The position numbers and the translations under genes were made by a program. This document shows positions 36,029-45,894 of a DNA stretch of 64,000 bases, one piece after another. The DNA comes from JAJEEA01 sp965243615 (lineage in GTDB: Bacteria > Acidobacteriota > Vicinamibacteria > Vicinamibacterales > UBA8438). The stretch covers positions 1 through 64,000 of the forward strand of contig CBDEVO010000001.1 of assembly GCA_965243615.1 (NCBI GenBank), given 5' to 3'. Under the pieces are notes generated by a model, which made no database searches, was not told the origin of the DNA, and saw nothing but the letters and a program-made list of their open reading frames with translations. The stretch's first letter is position 1; every line of letters begins with the position of its first letter.

Positions 36029-36078
36029 CCCGTATGTCCAGTTGGTCATACGGGTCAGTTTTGAGTGTCGCTTGACAC
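36005..36078. mobile_element. 74-bp near-perfect palindrome inserted in the VWA gene (MITE-like)
   Basis: The inner arms AAAACTGACCCGTATG and CATACGGGTCAGTTTT are perfect around a 10-nt loop. The outer arms GTGTCAGGCGACA and TGTCGCTTGACAC differ at one position. Both flanks carry a CCTTCGT repeat in GACxCCTTCGT context, which looks like a target duplication. The ends resemble those of IS21-type elements as I remember them, and an istB fragment exists at 48028, so a deletion derivative is possible. Confidence 0.75.
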
Positions 36079-36715
36079 CTTCGTCGAGCGGATGGTCGAC
36101 CGGGGGGCGGTCATCCACGCGCTGAGCCTCTATACCCAGCGCGCCGCGGGCGGCCGCGGATTCCAGACGGGTATCGCGCAGGACGTCACGCGCATTACCG
36201 GCGGCTGGCACGATACGGTCGCCGGCCCCAGCCAGTCCATCGGCGAGAAGCTCCTGGAGATGGCGGCCGAGATCACGCGGCAGTACGAGCAGACCCGCCA
36301 CCAGTACGCCGTCGCCTACGAGTCGCCCCCGGGCGCCGACCCGGAGGCTCGAATCTCCTGCGCCGTGCGCCGGGCGCGGGTGGGCCTGAGCATCTCCGCG
36401 AGCGGCCGGCCGCGGCCCGCCGCGGCCGTCACGCCGGCCGGTGGCAACGACGAGGTGGGCAACAGCCGCGAGGAGCTGTTCAACCAGGGCGAGGCAGCCT
36501 TCGCCGCCGGGGACGCCGAGCTGGCGGCCGACTGGTACGAGAAGGCCCACGACCGGGATCGGGGCTGGGTCAAGCCGCTGTTCAAGCTGGGGCTGGTCTC
36601 GCTTAACGTCGGTGACATCGAGGGCGCGAAGCAGTGGCTGGAACGGGCGATAGAGGCGGATGCGGGCTCGCCTGACGCCACTCAGGCGATCACGATCCTG
36701 CGCTCGTTGCCGTAG
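36065..36715 (+). CDS. VWA-TPR secreted protein, C-terminal half (gene interrupted)
   Basis: Continues the gene at 35354. The first residues from the GTG (SLDT) are palindrome-derived. ERMVDRGAVIHALSLYTQRA then resumes the VWA domain. It ends with TPR-like repeats (NQGEAAFAAGDAELAADWYE, KPLFKLGLVSLNVGDIEGAK, QWLERAIEADAG). Without the upstream signal sequence it would stay in the cytoplasm if translated. Together the two halves make about 450 residues, typical for the family. Confidence 0.7.
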   Translation: MSLDTFVERMVDRGAVIHALSLYTQRAAGGRGFQTGIAQDVTRITGGWHDTVAGPSQSIGEKLLEMAAEITRQYEQTRHQYAVAYESPPGADPEARISCAVRRARVGLSISASGRPRPAAAVTPAGGNDEVGNSREELFNQGEAAFAAGDAELAADWYEKAHDRDRGWVKPLFKLGLVSLNVGDIEGAKQWLERAIEADAGSPDATQAITILRSLP

Positions 36716-37249
36716 GACGCTTAGTTGCTGGACGGAGTCCCCGACCTTGTGGCGTCCCCGCGCCGACGGTGAAGGGTGAGTCGGGGCGGGGCGCCAAGGC
36801 GCGAGTTCAGGAACGGGGCGGTCGTTGCTCGTTCCGTATGCAATTTTCTCTGGTCGACCCAAGCAAGCCAACGTCCGCCGATCAAGATCCGCAGTCTCGT
36901 CCGCGAGTAAGCGTTCGGCGGAGCCGGTATGCCGCAGCCGGGCCATCGTCGTCGGAACAGCGACAGGAACCGGTTCTTCTGGTCGACCCGTGCTGATCGA
37001 GACCTTCATGGAGGCCGCGCCGCCTGGGCCGTGCGATGCAGACTGAGCTGCTGGACGAGAAGTCCGGCTCCACGCTGGGAACCGCGTGACCCGGGCGGTG
37101 CTATCGAGGGCATTGCGGGCCGCAAGAGCGAGGATCGGGAGAGGCTGCGGCAGCGACGCCGCTCCGGCCCGACCGGTTGCCGATGCGGTGCGTGCAGGGC
37201 TGGCTCCCCCGCGAGGGGACGTCGTCGTGTGCACGCCGCCCTCATGACC
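36716..37249. other. Intergenic stretch without a clear gene
   Basis: Plus-strand codons at about 37089-37247 (RAVLSRALRAARARIGRGCG) have some coding character but no start or recognisable family. The rest looks like decayed sequence. GTCGACCC occurs twice near TTCTCTGG/TTCTTCTGG (36850 and 36975), a short direct repeat. Confidence 0.35.
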
Positions 37250-37918
37250 CTAAAATCGGATCCCGACACCAACCTCTGCCCGCAGGATCCAGAGCCGCGC
37301 GCCAGCGCGGAAGAACAGCCGCTCTCGGATGTCCACGTCCAGCACCGCCCCCGCCTGCACCCCGAATCCGTTGGCAGTGGTGTTGAGGGGCCGAAGTTCA
37401 TCAGCACAGCGCATCCGCTCCTCTGGCGTCAGCTCCTGCCTGAACACTACGTAATCGGGTGGCCAGTCCCTCGGTGCGGGGATCCTGACGACCGGCCCGT
37501 CGGAGGCGCGGCAGAACGCCCGCCACCCCCGTGTGTAGATGGTACCGAAGAGAATGCTCACACTGTAGCGTGGCTGCTCCAGCGCCCGCCACACTACCAG
37601 CGCGCTCGTCTCGTGTCGAGGCTCGATCTCGAGGTCTGCGCGCTGGACGCTGGCTCTCCGCCCGTCGATGTCCTCGAGAGGGTAGTTTCCGTGCCCTTCC
37701 TGCTCGCGGAGGCTCCGCAGGTAGTCCACCTGGAGCCGCCAGCGCCCCGAGCCGAGTATCGCCCAAACCAAGGGCGGGCAGCATTCCCGGGAGACATCCA
37801 GGTACTGGGCGTAACCCGGGATCGCGCTGAGGCCGACCTCGACTTGCTGTGCCGAGGCGGCCGCGGACGTGAGGACCAGAGCGAGAGCGAGAACGAGAAG
37901 AACTGGCCGGCAAGTCAT
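37250..37918 (-). CDS. Secreted, probably outer-membrane beta-barrel-like protein (222 aa)
   Basis: AGGAGG lies just upstream of the ATG at 37918. Signal peptide MTCRPVLLVLALALVLTSAA ending ASAQ. The mature part has alternating hydrophobic strands, four Cys (ECCPP, AFCRAS, RMRCAD) and a C-terminus LWILRAEVGVGIRF ending in Phe, as expected for an outer-membrane barrel. It stands alone. No family recognised. Confidence 0.7.
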   Translation of the reverse strand: MTCRPVLLVLALALVLTSAAASAQQVEVGLSAIPGYAQYLDVSRECCPPLVWAILGSGRWRLQVDYLRSLREQEGHGNYPLEDIDGRRASVQRADLEIEPRHETSALVVWRALEQPRYSVSILFGTIYTRGWRAFCRASDGPVVRIPAPRDWPPDYVVFRQELTPEERMRCADELRPLNTTANGFGVQAGAVLDVDIRERLFFRAGARLWILRAEVGVGIRF

Positions 37919-38251
37919 CGCGTCGCACCTCCTCTACGGGGAAGTGCGCGAACGCAGCCGAGACTGGCTCATGCTCGCATCTTCAGCGGGCGAACGAGTT
38001 GTCCGTCCGTCCGTCCGCACTGTGCCTTGCCACAGCAGAAGCGCCCCGCCGATCGGCAACGACGGCATCGCCACGTCGTTGCCTAGATGATGCGGATGAG
38101 GGTCGCGCCATCAGCGCCCCGTTGACGCTCTCGGCATCGAGCACGATGGTCTCGCCACCGTCGGTCTCCACGTCGTCGATGACGGTGATCCTGTCGCTGT
38201 CCGACGACGATGGTCGGTCCCGCCATGGGGCCGGGCCCCATATCCACCGAA
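37919..38251. other. Gap between two minus-strand genes
   Basis: The minus strand is open over part of it (DRITVIDDVETDGGETIVLD, AESVNGALMARPS, an acidic peptide), but there is no start with a ribosome binding site. It may be a decayed small gene. No hairpin terminator is obvious. Confidence 0.35.
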
Positions 38252-39805
38252 TCACGCCGGCGGGAGCCCGGCCAGCGCCTCGCTGATCAGGGCGGGAAGG
38301 CTGGGAGGCCGACCCGGGAAGCTGTCCGCCGGCACCCCGGAAGGAATAGCGATCTCCTCGAACCGCCCCATGGGCTTGGCCAGGATCCTGCCGGTCTCGT
38401 CGACGAGCACGTAGGTGGGATACGCCTGGACGCGCAGGAGCCGGGCGATGTCGCTCCCCAGGCCCGCGTGCCAGTTCGTCCACGGCATCGGCTCGTCCTC
38501 CATGAACCGGGTCACGGTCTCGAGCTCCTCGTCCACGCTGATCGCCACGAGGGCGAACCGGTCCGCCGGCAGTTCCGCCACCAGCTTCCTGAGGTCCGGC
38601 AGCACGTCGATGCACGGCACGCACCAGGTCGCCCAGAAGTCGAGCAGCACGACCCGTCCCCGATAGTCCGACAGGGACTCCTCCACCCCGTCGACCCGCG
38701 TGCCGGTCACTTCGGGCAGGGTGCCGCCGACGGTCCCGTGCCGGATGCTGCGAATCAGGTCCGCCTCGGCCTCCGCCAGGGTCATCTCCGAGGAGCGACT
38801 GTCCGGGAACGTCCCCAGGAACCGCTTCTCCTCCACCCCCGCGCTCAAGCCCGCCGCCGCCTCGAGGGCGCTCTGCCGCTTGGCCTCGCTCTCCGCCAAC
38901 GACGCGGAGAGGGACGTCCAGCCGGAGCGCAGACCGAACCGGGATCCTCCGTTGGCGGCCTGCGTGAGCCCGGCCGCCACGTAGTACCGGCCGGTGGCGC
39001 GCAGCACGGGGTCCTCGGCCCCGGTCGCCAACTCCTTGAAGAACGCGCCGATTTCCGGTCCCAGGAACGAGCGGCTCTCCATCGCGCTCAGCACCCGCGG
39101 CCAGCCCTCGTAGTCGGGCGCGTGCCTGAGCAGCCCCGTCGCCCCCGCGACCATGTTCTGGGCGACAGCTCCGCCGGACTGGACGCGCAAGGCGAGGAAC
39201 TCCGCCGCTTCGACCGTCTTCTCGTGCGCGCCGTCCTGCTCCAGGATGGCCTTCGCCGCCGCCGCGGCGCGGCCCACGTCGGGCCGGTCGGCTAGGCGCT
39301 CCGTCATGGCCCGGACGCGTTCCTCGCTCGAGACGTCCCCGGAGGGGGGCGTACCCTGTCGGTTGCTCTCCCTCCACGCCCGTTGCTGGTCGAGGTACTC
39401 CTCCACCACCGACCAGTCCGGGCCGACGTCGGCCGGCGACGGCGCGGCCTCGACATTCGGACCGCGTCGTCCGGGCAGTCCCTCCGCCACCTCGGCCGGC
39501 AGCGAGCCCCGGTCCCCCATCGCCTGCAGGAAGGCGGCCGCGAGCTCGGGCGGCAGCTCCTCGCCGTTCAGCATCACGCGGACCGAGCTCGGCGCCTCGC
39601 CCGACGGGGACCCGTCGGGCGACTCCGCGGCGGTGGTCGGACCCACGTCCGGGGGCGCCGGGACGCCGTCTGCCGGCCGCGCCTCGTCCTGAACGCCCGC
39701 ATCCCCGCACGCCCCGATTGCCGCCAGCAGCACGGTAGCCGTCAGAAGCCATACGAACGAGCGCGCCCGACCCCGCCACCCCTCGTTGATCGTCGTCGCC
39801 GCCAT
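38252..39805 (-). CDS. Lipoprotein with C-terminal TlpA/ResA-like thioredoxin domain
   Basis: About 517 residues. The ATG at 39805 follows GCGGAGGG. Lipobox LLAAIGAC near residue 24-31 predicts a lipid-anchored, periplasm-facing protein. The central 300 residues are helical and TPR-like (RAMTERLADRPDVGRAAAAA). The last 150 residues form a thioredoxin fold: GRVVLLDFWATWCVPCIDVL with the redox CxxC (CVPC), then LVAISVDEELETVTRFMED, and VQAYPTYVLVDETGRILAKP with the cis-proline. Likely a thiol-disulfide oxidoreductase acting in the periplasm, for example in cytochrome maturation or protein repair. No neighbours support a specific pathway. Confidence 0.85.
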   Translation of the reverse strand: MAATTINEGWRGRARSFVWLLTATVLLAAIGACGDAGVQDEARPADGVPAPPDVGPTTAAESPDGSPSGEAPSSVRVMLNGEELPPELAAAFLQAMGDRGSLPAEVAEGLPGRRGPNVEAAPSPADVGPDWSVVEEYLDQQRAWRESNRQGTPPSGDVSSEERVRAMTERLADRPDVGRAAAAAKAILEQDGAHEKTVEAAEFLALRVQSGGAVAQNMVAGATGLLRHAPDYEGWPRVLSAMESRSFLGPEIGAFFKELATGAEDPVLRATGRYYVAAGLTQAANGGSRFGLRSGWTSLSASLAESEAKRQSALEAAAGLSAGVEEKRFLGTFPDSRSSEMTLAEAEADLIRSIRHGTVGGTLPEVTGTRVDGVEESLSDYRGRVVLLDFWATWCVPCIDVLPDLRKLVAELPADRFALVAISVDEELETVTRFMEDEPMPWTNWHAGLGSDIARLLRVQAYPTYVLVDETGRILAKPMGRFEEIAIPSGVPADSFPGRPPSLPALISEALAGLPPA

Positions 39806-40017
39806 GGTCCCTCCGCTGAAAATGATCCGGTGCAACAGTATGACGCCAACGGCAGCCGCGCGGTCGGTCGGGGTGCCGAGCACGGAGTACATCGGAGCCG
39901 CACCGGGCCGACCGAACGGTTACGTCCGCGAACGCCTCGGATGGTGCTCTGGATTCCCGCGCAAAAAGTGGTAAACGACGGGGGAATCACGGCCGTTAGG
40001 GTGCCAGCAAGTCGCTT

Positions 40018-40278
40018 TTATACAGCATTTGCGGGAATCCTGCGGCTCACGTAGTCGGAGAGGACCACGTCGCACGGCGCGTAGAAGAACTCCCCAAGCT
40101 CGTGGTGGAGGATGAACTGGTGCAGCGCCTGGCCCAGGAGGGCCTGCACGCGCTGGCGCTTCAGATTCGGGGCGGGAACCATGATCAGATCACCGTCCAG
40201 CAGCTCGTAACGCTCGTCCGCCGGCGTGGTGCGGTAGTCCTCGTACGTGAACTTGACGACGGGTTGCGTGGTGGCCAC
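40018..40278 (-). pseudogene. Truncated Uma2-family (PD-(D/E)XK-like) endonuclease
   Basis: From the GTG at 40278: VATTQPVVKFTYEDYRTTPA, then DERYELLDGDLIMVPAPNLK and HELGEFFYAPCDVVLSDY, the N-terminal half of the Uma2 family. After LSDYV the sequence turns into unrelated SRRIPANAV and stop. The catalytic Asp-Glu-Lys part is missing. Inactive. Confidence 0.75.
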
Positions 40279-40456
40279 GTCGGTGTTCGGGGCGAATCGC
40301 GCCGTCACCGGCGAGGCAGGTATAGGGGGCGGATCCGTGACGATCGCGAACTTGGTCGGATGCGGTGTTCCGGGGGATGCGGGTGCGGCCGCCAGCGGCG
40401 CGGTCACTGGGCTCTTCCGCGGGTGCGTCGGGTTGATGAGCGGCGCCGCTCGGTCG

Positions 40457-40717
40457 TCATGCACGGCTTCCGGGCGGCGATGGAGTCGGGGGCTCCGTTC
40501 GAGGTCTGCGGCGGACTCCGGATGGAGCGACGCGGAGGTAGAGGCCATTGTGGCTGACGTGGCTGACGATCTCCTTCGGGACCGCGACAACAGTGGTGGC
40601 GGCCCTGGAGGAGGCGGGGTCCACCATGAAGCGGTAGGAGCTGCCGTCGCAGTAGATGTAGTCCGCCTCGATCTTGACGCGATCACCGCCCTTGAACCGA
40701 ACCGTGTAGGTGTTCAC
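40457..40717 (-). CDS. Small protein whose end is fused to an integrase fragment
   Basis: GTG start at 40717: NTYTVRFKGGDRVKIEADYI, YCDGSSYRFMVDP, TTVVAVPKEIVSHVSHNG. Up to this point it reads as a complete small beta-rich protein. It then continues LYLRVAPSGVRRRP, which is the GLYLHVDPSGARRW segment of the integrases. The natural stop was therefore probably lost by recombination with an integrase fragment near 40545. Function unknown. Confidence 0.5.
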   Translation of the reverse strand: MNTYTVRFKGGDRVKIEADYIYCDGSSYRFMVDPASSRAATTVVAVPKEIVSHVSHNGLYLRVAPSGVRRRPRTEPPTPSPPGSRA

Positions 40718-40889
40718 CGTCCCGCCCCTCAGTCCAGCAGCCCCGGAGCCCCGGCCATCTCCTCCATCGAAGGCCACCCGCTGTCAGCGTGCCGGAGTGG
40801 ATGCGGCGGTCTGCGAGCAGGGCGCCAGACTGGACCCACTCCGGACGTCACCCGCGTCGCAGGCGGACCGCCTGACCGCGCTTCTCGGG

Positions 40890-41150
40890 AGGTACGCCCC
40901 CAGGCGTCCATCAACGTCCGCTGGCGCTCGAACAGGTTCCGACCGCGCGCGTAGGCCGCCTTCGAGATCGTCGCGGTCGCCGAGCGCCTTGCCCCGGACG
41001 CTCGGGAACACCAACCCCTCGTCGTCCCGAAACCGCTCCGCCCCTCGCAGGACCTCGACCGCCCCGGCCGCGCACAGCGGCACGCGGTGCGCGCGCTTGA
41101 CGCGCCTCTCACGGCGCACCGCCACAAGCTCCCCGGCCGCAGCCTCACTC
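40890..41150 (-). pseudogene. Integrase C-terminal fragment with internal deletion, next to integrase 2
   Basis: Reads RRVKRAHRVPLCAAGAVEVL, GLVFPSVRGKALGDRDDLE. It then skips the HGFRSSFRDWA region and resumes at AYARGRNLFERQRTLMDAWG. It directly follows the stop of the intact integrase 2 on the same strand, so two integrase 3' ends lie in tandem. Confidence 0.75.
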
Positions 41151-42354
41151 AGCCGCGCGTGCCCCGACCGCTCAGGTAGGCGGCCCAGTCGTCCATCAAC
41201 CGCCGGCGGCGCTCGAACAGGTCCGACCGCGCATAGGCCGCCTCGACCTTGTTCCGAACCACGTGCGCCAGCGCCGCCTCGACGACCTCGCGGGGATGGT
41301 CCGTCTCCTCCGACGCCCAGTCCCTGAAGCTCGAGCGGAACCCGTGCGGCACCGCGGCGATGTCGAGGTCCTTGAGCAGCCCCGACAGCGCCATGTCCTT
41401 GAGCTGCTTGCCCCGCGCCGGCGGGAACACCAGCGGGCTGCCGTTGCTCAGGGCCCGCGCCCGATCCAGAGTCTCCATCGCCCGCCGGCACAGCGGCACC
41501 CGGTGCTCACGGTTGGTCTTCATACGCCGGGCGGGGATCGTCCACAACCGTTCCGCCACGTCGATTTCGGACCACTGGGCGCCGCGCGCCTCGCCCGAGC
41601 GCGCCGCCGTCAACACCAGGAACTCGAACGCCAGCTTGACGACCGGCCTCGCCGCCGACCGGCGAGTCGCTTCGAGCGCCGCCGCGACCTCGCGATGGGG
41701 CAGCGCCCGCATGTGCTGAACGTTCTCCTGCTGGCGGCCGAGCACCGGCCCGATGCGGTGGCACGGGTTGTCCGCCCGATACTCCATCGCCACCGCCCAT
41801 TCCATCACCGCGTTGATGCGCTGGCGGATCCGCCGCGCCGTCGTCGGAGACGAGTGCCAGATGGGCCGGAGCACGTCGATGACATCGGGGCTCGTCACCT
41901 CGGCCACCGACTTCTCGCCGAGGCGGGGGAAGGCGACGTGCTTGAGGCCGACAATCCAGTCCCTGCCGTACTTCTCGTTGCGCCAGCCGGGCTTCAGCTG
42001 GTTCCACACCTGCTCGGCGGCGGCGGCGAACGTGGGCAGGTTCCTGCTGCGGCGCTTCTCGGCCAGCGGGTCGCCGCCGGCGCGGGCAAGCTGACGATTG
42101 GCGAAAGCCTGGGCGCGGGCGTCCTTGAGCGAAACGATGGGGTAGCCGCCGAGGCCCATCTCCCGGCGCCGACCGCCGACGGTGATTCTCTGAACCCAGC
42201 TTCTGCTGCCCGACGGTTGCACGTCCAGGTACAGCCCGTGCCCGTCGCAATACCGGCCGGCTTCGGCGACGGTGCGCACGAACGCGCTCGAAAGCGCGTT
42301 CATGGGGTGTCGCCTGCGAGGTTTCGGCGTCGACGTTCCGGTGCGGTACGGCAA
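41149..42354 (-). CDS. Tyrosine-type site-specific integrase 2 (DUF4102 arm-binding domain)
   Basis: 401 residues from a TTG at 42354; the Met at 42303 (MNALSSAFVRTVAEAGRYCD) is an alternative start. Arm-binding domain: GHGLYLDVQPSGSRSWVQR, GLGGYPIVSLKDARAQAFAN. Catalytic residues: Arg in LTAARSGEAR, His-x-x-Arg in VPHGFRSSFRDWA, Tyr in AAYARSDLFERRRRLMDDW. It is more divergent from integrases 1 and 3 than they are from each other. The truncated copy at 7087-7738 is its closest relative here. Adhesin 3 lies divergently 1.15 kb away. Confidence 0.93.
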   Translation of the reverse strand: MPYRTGTSTPKPRRRHPMNALSSAFVRTVAEAGRYCDGHGLYLDVQPSGSRSWVQRITVGGRRREMGLGGYPIVSLKDARAQAFANRQLARAGGDPLAEKRRSRNLPTFAAAAEQVWNQLKPGWRNEKYGRDWIVGLKHVAFPRLGEKSVAEVTSPDVIDVLRPIWHSSPTTARRIRQRINAVMEWAVAMEYRADNPCHRIGPVLGRQQENVQHMRALPHREVAAALEATRRSAARPVVKLAFEFLVLTAARSGEARGAQWSEIDVAERLWTIPARRMKTNREHRVPLCRRAMETLDRARALSNGSPLVFPPARGKQLKDMALSGLLKDLDIAAVPHGFRSSFRDWASEETDHPREVVEAALAHVVRNKVEAAYARSDLFERRRRLMDDWAAYLSGRGTRG

Positions 42355-43506
42355 TCGATCCCTCCCGTGGCCTTGTGCCCTTTGGCGGAAAAATCAATAT
42401 AGTCTGCGAGCGCAGATGGTGTCAATGCGCCAGGTAAATCACGTGTGTAGAGTCGTTTATGTGGCCCATGACGATCTTCTCGCTTCATTGACATGGTGGA
42501 CGGTACCGGGTCCGCCGACGCGGCAGGTCGGCTGCCGCGTGCCCGCCGGTTCCGGCGGCTCGCAGTCCACGGGCCGTGTTCGGACTTGGCGCAGTTACCT
42601 CGCGTGCTGACCGGGAGGTCGGCACGGATGACGGCGTCGAGCATGCAGGGTCCACGACGCTGCTGAACGCAGTTTCGGGCTGACGCCGGCGGCCGAGGGC
42701 CTCGTGCGGCTGACCGAGGGCGGCCACTTCGACGCGACGCTGGTGCTGGTCGAGGTCGTCGAGGCGGAAGCCGAAGCGGGCCGCCCCTCGCCGGAGCCGC
42801 CGGATGGGCCGCACCTCCGCGGTCGCCGCCAGCAAGGCGTTCGCGCTGCTCCGCACCGCCGGCCGCCGGGGCCGGGGTGCGGGCAACGGTCCTCAGGCGT
42901 GGGCGGCCGTGCCGATGGCGGGGCCCGGGCCTCGGGTGCCCGCCGCCTTGCTGTCCGAACTCGACGGCGGCGTACCGGGGTGCGTGGCCGGTGACGTCGG
43001 TCCTGCCGGAACTCTCCAGAACTCTCGCCTTTGTCTTTTCTTTGGGTACCGACCGTTTCGTGATGACCCCGTGATGACCCCGCCGTTTTTTCCACCGTTT
43101 AATGGTGGAAACCATGGCATTCGGCCGGACGGCAACGGACTCTTTGCAGGCGTCTTTCTTCACATAACATGCAACTATTGCAACAGTTTATGGACTATTC
43201 TGGACGAATTTGGATTGATGGCTATTTTATTACATGGCGGACTGATCCGATTCCCCCGTTGCCATGCGAGAGGACGAATTCACAAGGGAGAACGCCGTTG
43301 AGGCGCGTAACTTACTGATTGCAAACGGCTTGTGACGGCATGCATCGGGGCCGTCACCCAGTCCGTGTGCAATTCACTTGCGGAGTGCGGGAGGCGTAAA
43401 GCAGATGCGGATCGATGGTCGACACGAGCGGACGACAGGGGGCGGATGGTTGGGTTGTCCGCCGCTGCCGGCTACGAGAGGACTGGCAAAGAGGGGAGAT
43501 TGCGAC
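42355..43506. other. 1.15 kb between integrase 2 and adhesin 3
   Basis: AT-rich promoter-like sequence just upstream of the integrase (ATCAATATAGTC at about 42392). At 42670-42830 the plus strand has good codon character (LTPAAEGLVRLTEGGHFDAT), but no intact gene. Hairpins: TTTCCACC/GGTGGAAA near 43088-43110 and GTGACGGC/GCCGTCAC at 43332-43357. AT-rich 43140-43330 probably holds the adhesin promoter. GAGGGGAGATTGCGAC precedes the adhesin start. Confidence 0.45.
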
Positions 43507-45582
43507 ATGCGGACAGGAGCGATTTTCGCGAGAGGCAGCTGCAGGGCGTTGAAGTGGATGGCGCTGTTCGGCGTGGTGCTCGCGCTGGGGGCCGGTCAGG
43601 CCACCGCGCAGATCAAGATCTCGGGCGACAAGGGCGTAAAGGGGGACGAGGGCAGACGTGTGACGATCACCGTGTCCGCGGACGTTCGCGTCGCCCCCGG
43701 TCAGGCGGACCCGCAGACGGTGGCGATCACGGCCCCGACACTGGCCGCTGGAACGCTTGACGAAGCCAAGATGCTCAGTCCGGCTGAGCCCGAGGATTAC
43801 ACCAACTCGGCGAATCAGAACATGCGCGTGCCGGGGAACCCGAGCACCGTTACCCCGCTCGATACCACGGCGACCGCCACGTTCACGATTCAGTTGCAGT
43901 CCGATACGGATGCGGAGGACGAGGTCTTCACCGCGACGTTCGGAGACATATCTTCGGCCCTGAACGCCCTGGACGGCGTCAACCGGAAGGGGTCGGACAC
44001 CGCCACCATCGCGGCCCTTACCGGAGACGCCCTCGTCAGGACCGTCACCATCGCCGACGCCGACGAGCAGGAGTTCATCTGGAAGGTGACGGAGCCGGCG
44101 AAGCCGAACGAGGGCGAGAACATCGTGGTCACCCTCACGGCCATGCCCACCCCCGGCCAGCTCACGTACACGACGGCCCTGAGCGTCGACACGATGGGTT
44201 ACACGCTTTTGCCGTCCAGCTGGACGTTCGACGCTGAGATCGGGACGGACACCCCTCCCGTAGATGGCCCCATGGCCTCGATCACCATCACACCGCCGAA
44301 CCCGGACAAGAACCGCGACATGGACACCATCATGGTGAACGCGTTCGTGGCCGGGACCGCCAGCAGCCGGGTTCCGGCGCTGGAGATCCCGGTCGCGGAC
44401 ATCCACGCACTGCCGATGGCCGACAAGATCTCGGCGAAGGCATACATGGACGACGGCGAGGGCGAGAAGGACGAGGACGCCGAGACCATGTCGGTCATGG
44501 AAGGCGGCGACCCGGTCCACGTGACCGTCACGGTGGACCGCGGGACGAGCGGGTATCCCGACGAGGAGGCCCTCGAGGTGTCCGTGATGGCCAACGCGAG
44601 TCAGGCCCTGGACTACCGGGTCGACTCGACGATGGTCACGGTTGCCAAGGGTACGGGCGAGAAGAGCGCGACCTTCAAGCTGTGGGCGCTGAAGGACGAC
44701 GACGTCGGCCCGGAGGACCTCATGCTGATGCTCACGGCGAAGGGCGCCGACGACGACAACGGGTCCGGCGAGGTCATGAGCATGTTCTCGATCGCGATCG
44801 AGGACGACACGACGGCGAAGGTCTGGGCCAAGGACGACGCCATGGACGCCATCTACGGCGCCAGGAGCGACGCCGCCGGCGACGACGAGATGATCAACCC
44901 CGGCGAGAACTTCGAGATCATGACCGACGACCTCTTCGGTCACCTGCCTACCGTCACGGTCGCCTACGCGGCATCGTCGGACAACTCGGCGGTGGGCGTG
45001 TCGGCCAGCGGCGAGAAGATCATGGTCATGCCCCAGGACATGGAGGGGACGGCCAAGATCACGGTCACCGCGACCGCGACGGACAAGGCGTCGTCCTTCG
45101 ACACGTCGCAGGACCGGTCGGATGTCGCCCATATCATGTTCGAGGTCGCCGTCGTGATGCCCGACCTGATGATCACCCTGTCGGGGCCCGAGGACGAGAA
45201 CATCGTCGAGGGCGGCATGGGCGCCATGGTGACGGCGACGGCCAACCGGGCGGTCGACGAAGACACCATGGTCATGCTGATGCGTGACCGGTCGGAGAGC
45301 ACCGCCGGCGACGACGACTACACGGCCGAGCCGATCACCATCATGGCAGGCGAGATGATGGGCTCCACCATGGTCATGGCCGTCGAAGACGACATGATGG
45401 AGAACATGAACAACATGCCGGAAGAGCTGGTGCTCTACGGCATGGCCGGCGACATGCAGGTCGAGGGCGACGTTCATCTCCATATCTGGGACGCCGCCGT
45501 GCCGGCCCTGCCGATCATCGCGCAGCTCCTGCTGGCGGCCTTCCTGGCCATCGGCGGATACCGGCGCTACCTGCGGCGGTAG
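43507..45582 (+). CDS. Secreted Met-rich adhesin with VPALP C-terminal signal (adhesin 3)
   Basis: 691 residues. The ATG at 43507 is chosen because the signal peptide starts here (MRTGAIFARGSCRALKWMAL, FGVVLALGAGQATAQ) and GGGGAGA lies seven bases upstream; the frame is open earlier. The same leader sequence opens adhesin 4. The body is beta-rich and acidic with runs such as MVMAVEDDMMENMNNM. The constant module runs from about 44815 (KVWAKDDAMDAIYGARSDAA) to the end, VPALPIIAQLLLAAF plus GGYRRYLRR. Aligned over its length with adhesin 4 (VHVTVTxDRGTxGYP, SATFKLWALKDDDVGPEDL). Likely exported and anchored at the surface. Confidence 0.85.
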   Translation: MRTGAIFARGSCRALKWMALFGVVLALGAGQATAQIKISGDKGVKGDEGRRVTITVSADVRVAPGQADPQTVAITAPTLAAGTLDEAKMLSPAEPEDYTNSANQNMRVPGNPSTVTPLDTTATATFTIQLQSDTDAEDEVFTATFGDISSALNALDGVNRKGSDTATIAALTGDALVRTVTIADADEQEFIWKVTEPAKPNEGENIVVTLTAMPTPGQLTYTTALSVDTMGYTLLPSSWTFDAEIGTDTPPVDGPMASITITPPNPDKNRDMDTIMVNAFVAGTASSRVPALEIPVADIHALPMADKISAKAYMDDGEGEKDEDAETMSVMEGGDPVHVTVTVDRGTSGYPDEEALEVSVMANASQALDYRVDSTMVTVAKGTGEKSATFKLWALKDDDVGPEDLMLMLTAKGADDDNGSGEVMSMFSIAIEDDTTAKVWAKDDAMDAIYGARSDAAGDDEMINPGENFEIMTDDLFGHLPTVTVAYAASSDNSAVGVSASGEKIMVMPQDMEGTAKITVTATATDKASSFDTSQDRSDVAHIMFEVAVVMPDLMITLSGPEDENIVEGGMGAMVTATANRAVDEDTMVMLMRDRSESTAGDDDYTAEPITIMAGEMMGSTMVMAVEDDMMENMNNMPEELVLYGMAGDMQVEGDVHLHIWDAAVPALPIIAQLLLAAFLAIGGYRRYLRR

Positions 45583-45619
45583 CAGCGGCCGGCGGCGGCG
45601 GCGTTCGCAACTCTCCCTT

Positions 45620-45656
45620 GCCCCCTCTTCCCCGAAAGCCCCGGGGAGGAGGGGGC
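45620..45656 (+). terminator. GC-rich hairpin after adhesin 3
   Basis: GCCCCCTCTTCCCCG pairs with CGGGGAGGAGGGGGC around a short loop and is followed by TCTT. The best formed of the four adhesin terminators. Confidence 0.65.
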
Positions 45657-45894
45657 TCTTCAATTCTCTGACCAAGAGCCCCTCGACGGTTTCGAATCGC
45701 CGTACCGGACGTTGCGCGAGGCCGAGAACCTGCGACCCTTGGCCGAGCCGCATCGCCGACGCCTTGGCCGGCCGCGGCATCGCGTGGGAGCTGCTGCTCG
45801 TCGGACGACGACTCCGACGACGGCCGCGCCGATGTCGCGGGCAAGCTCGCGCGGCGGCAGTCCGGTTCGCATGGAGGTGCGCCGCGGGGCGCGC

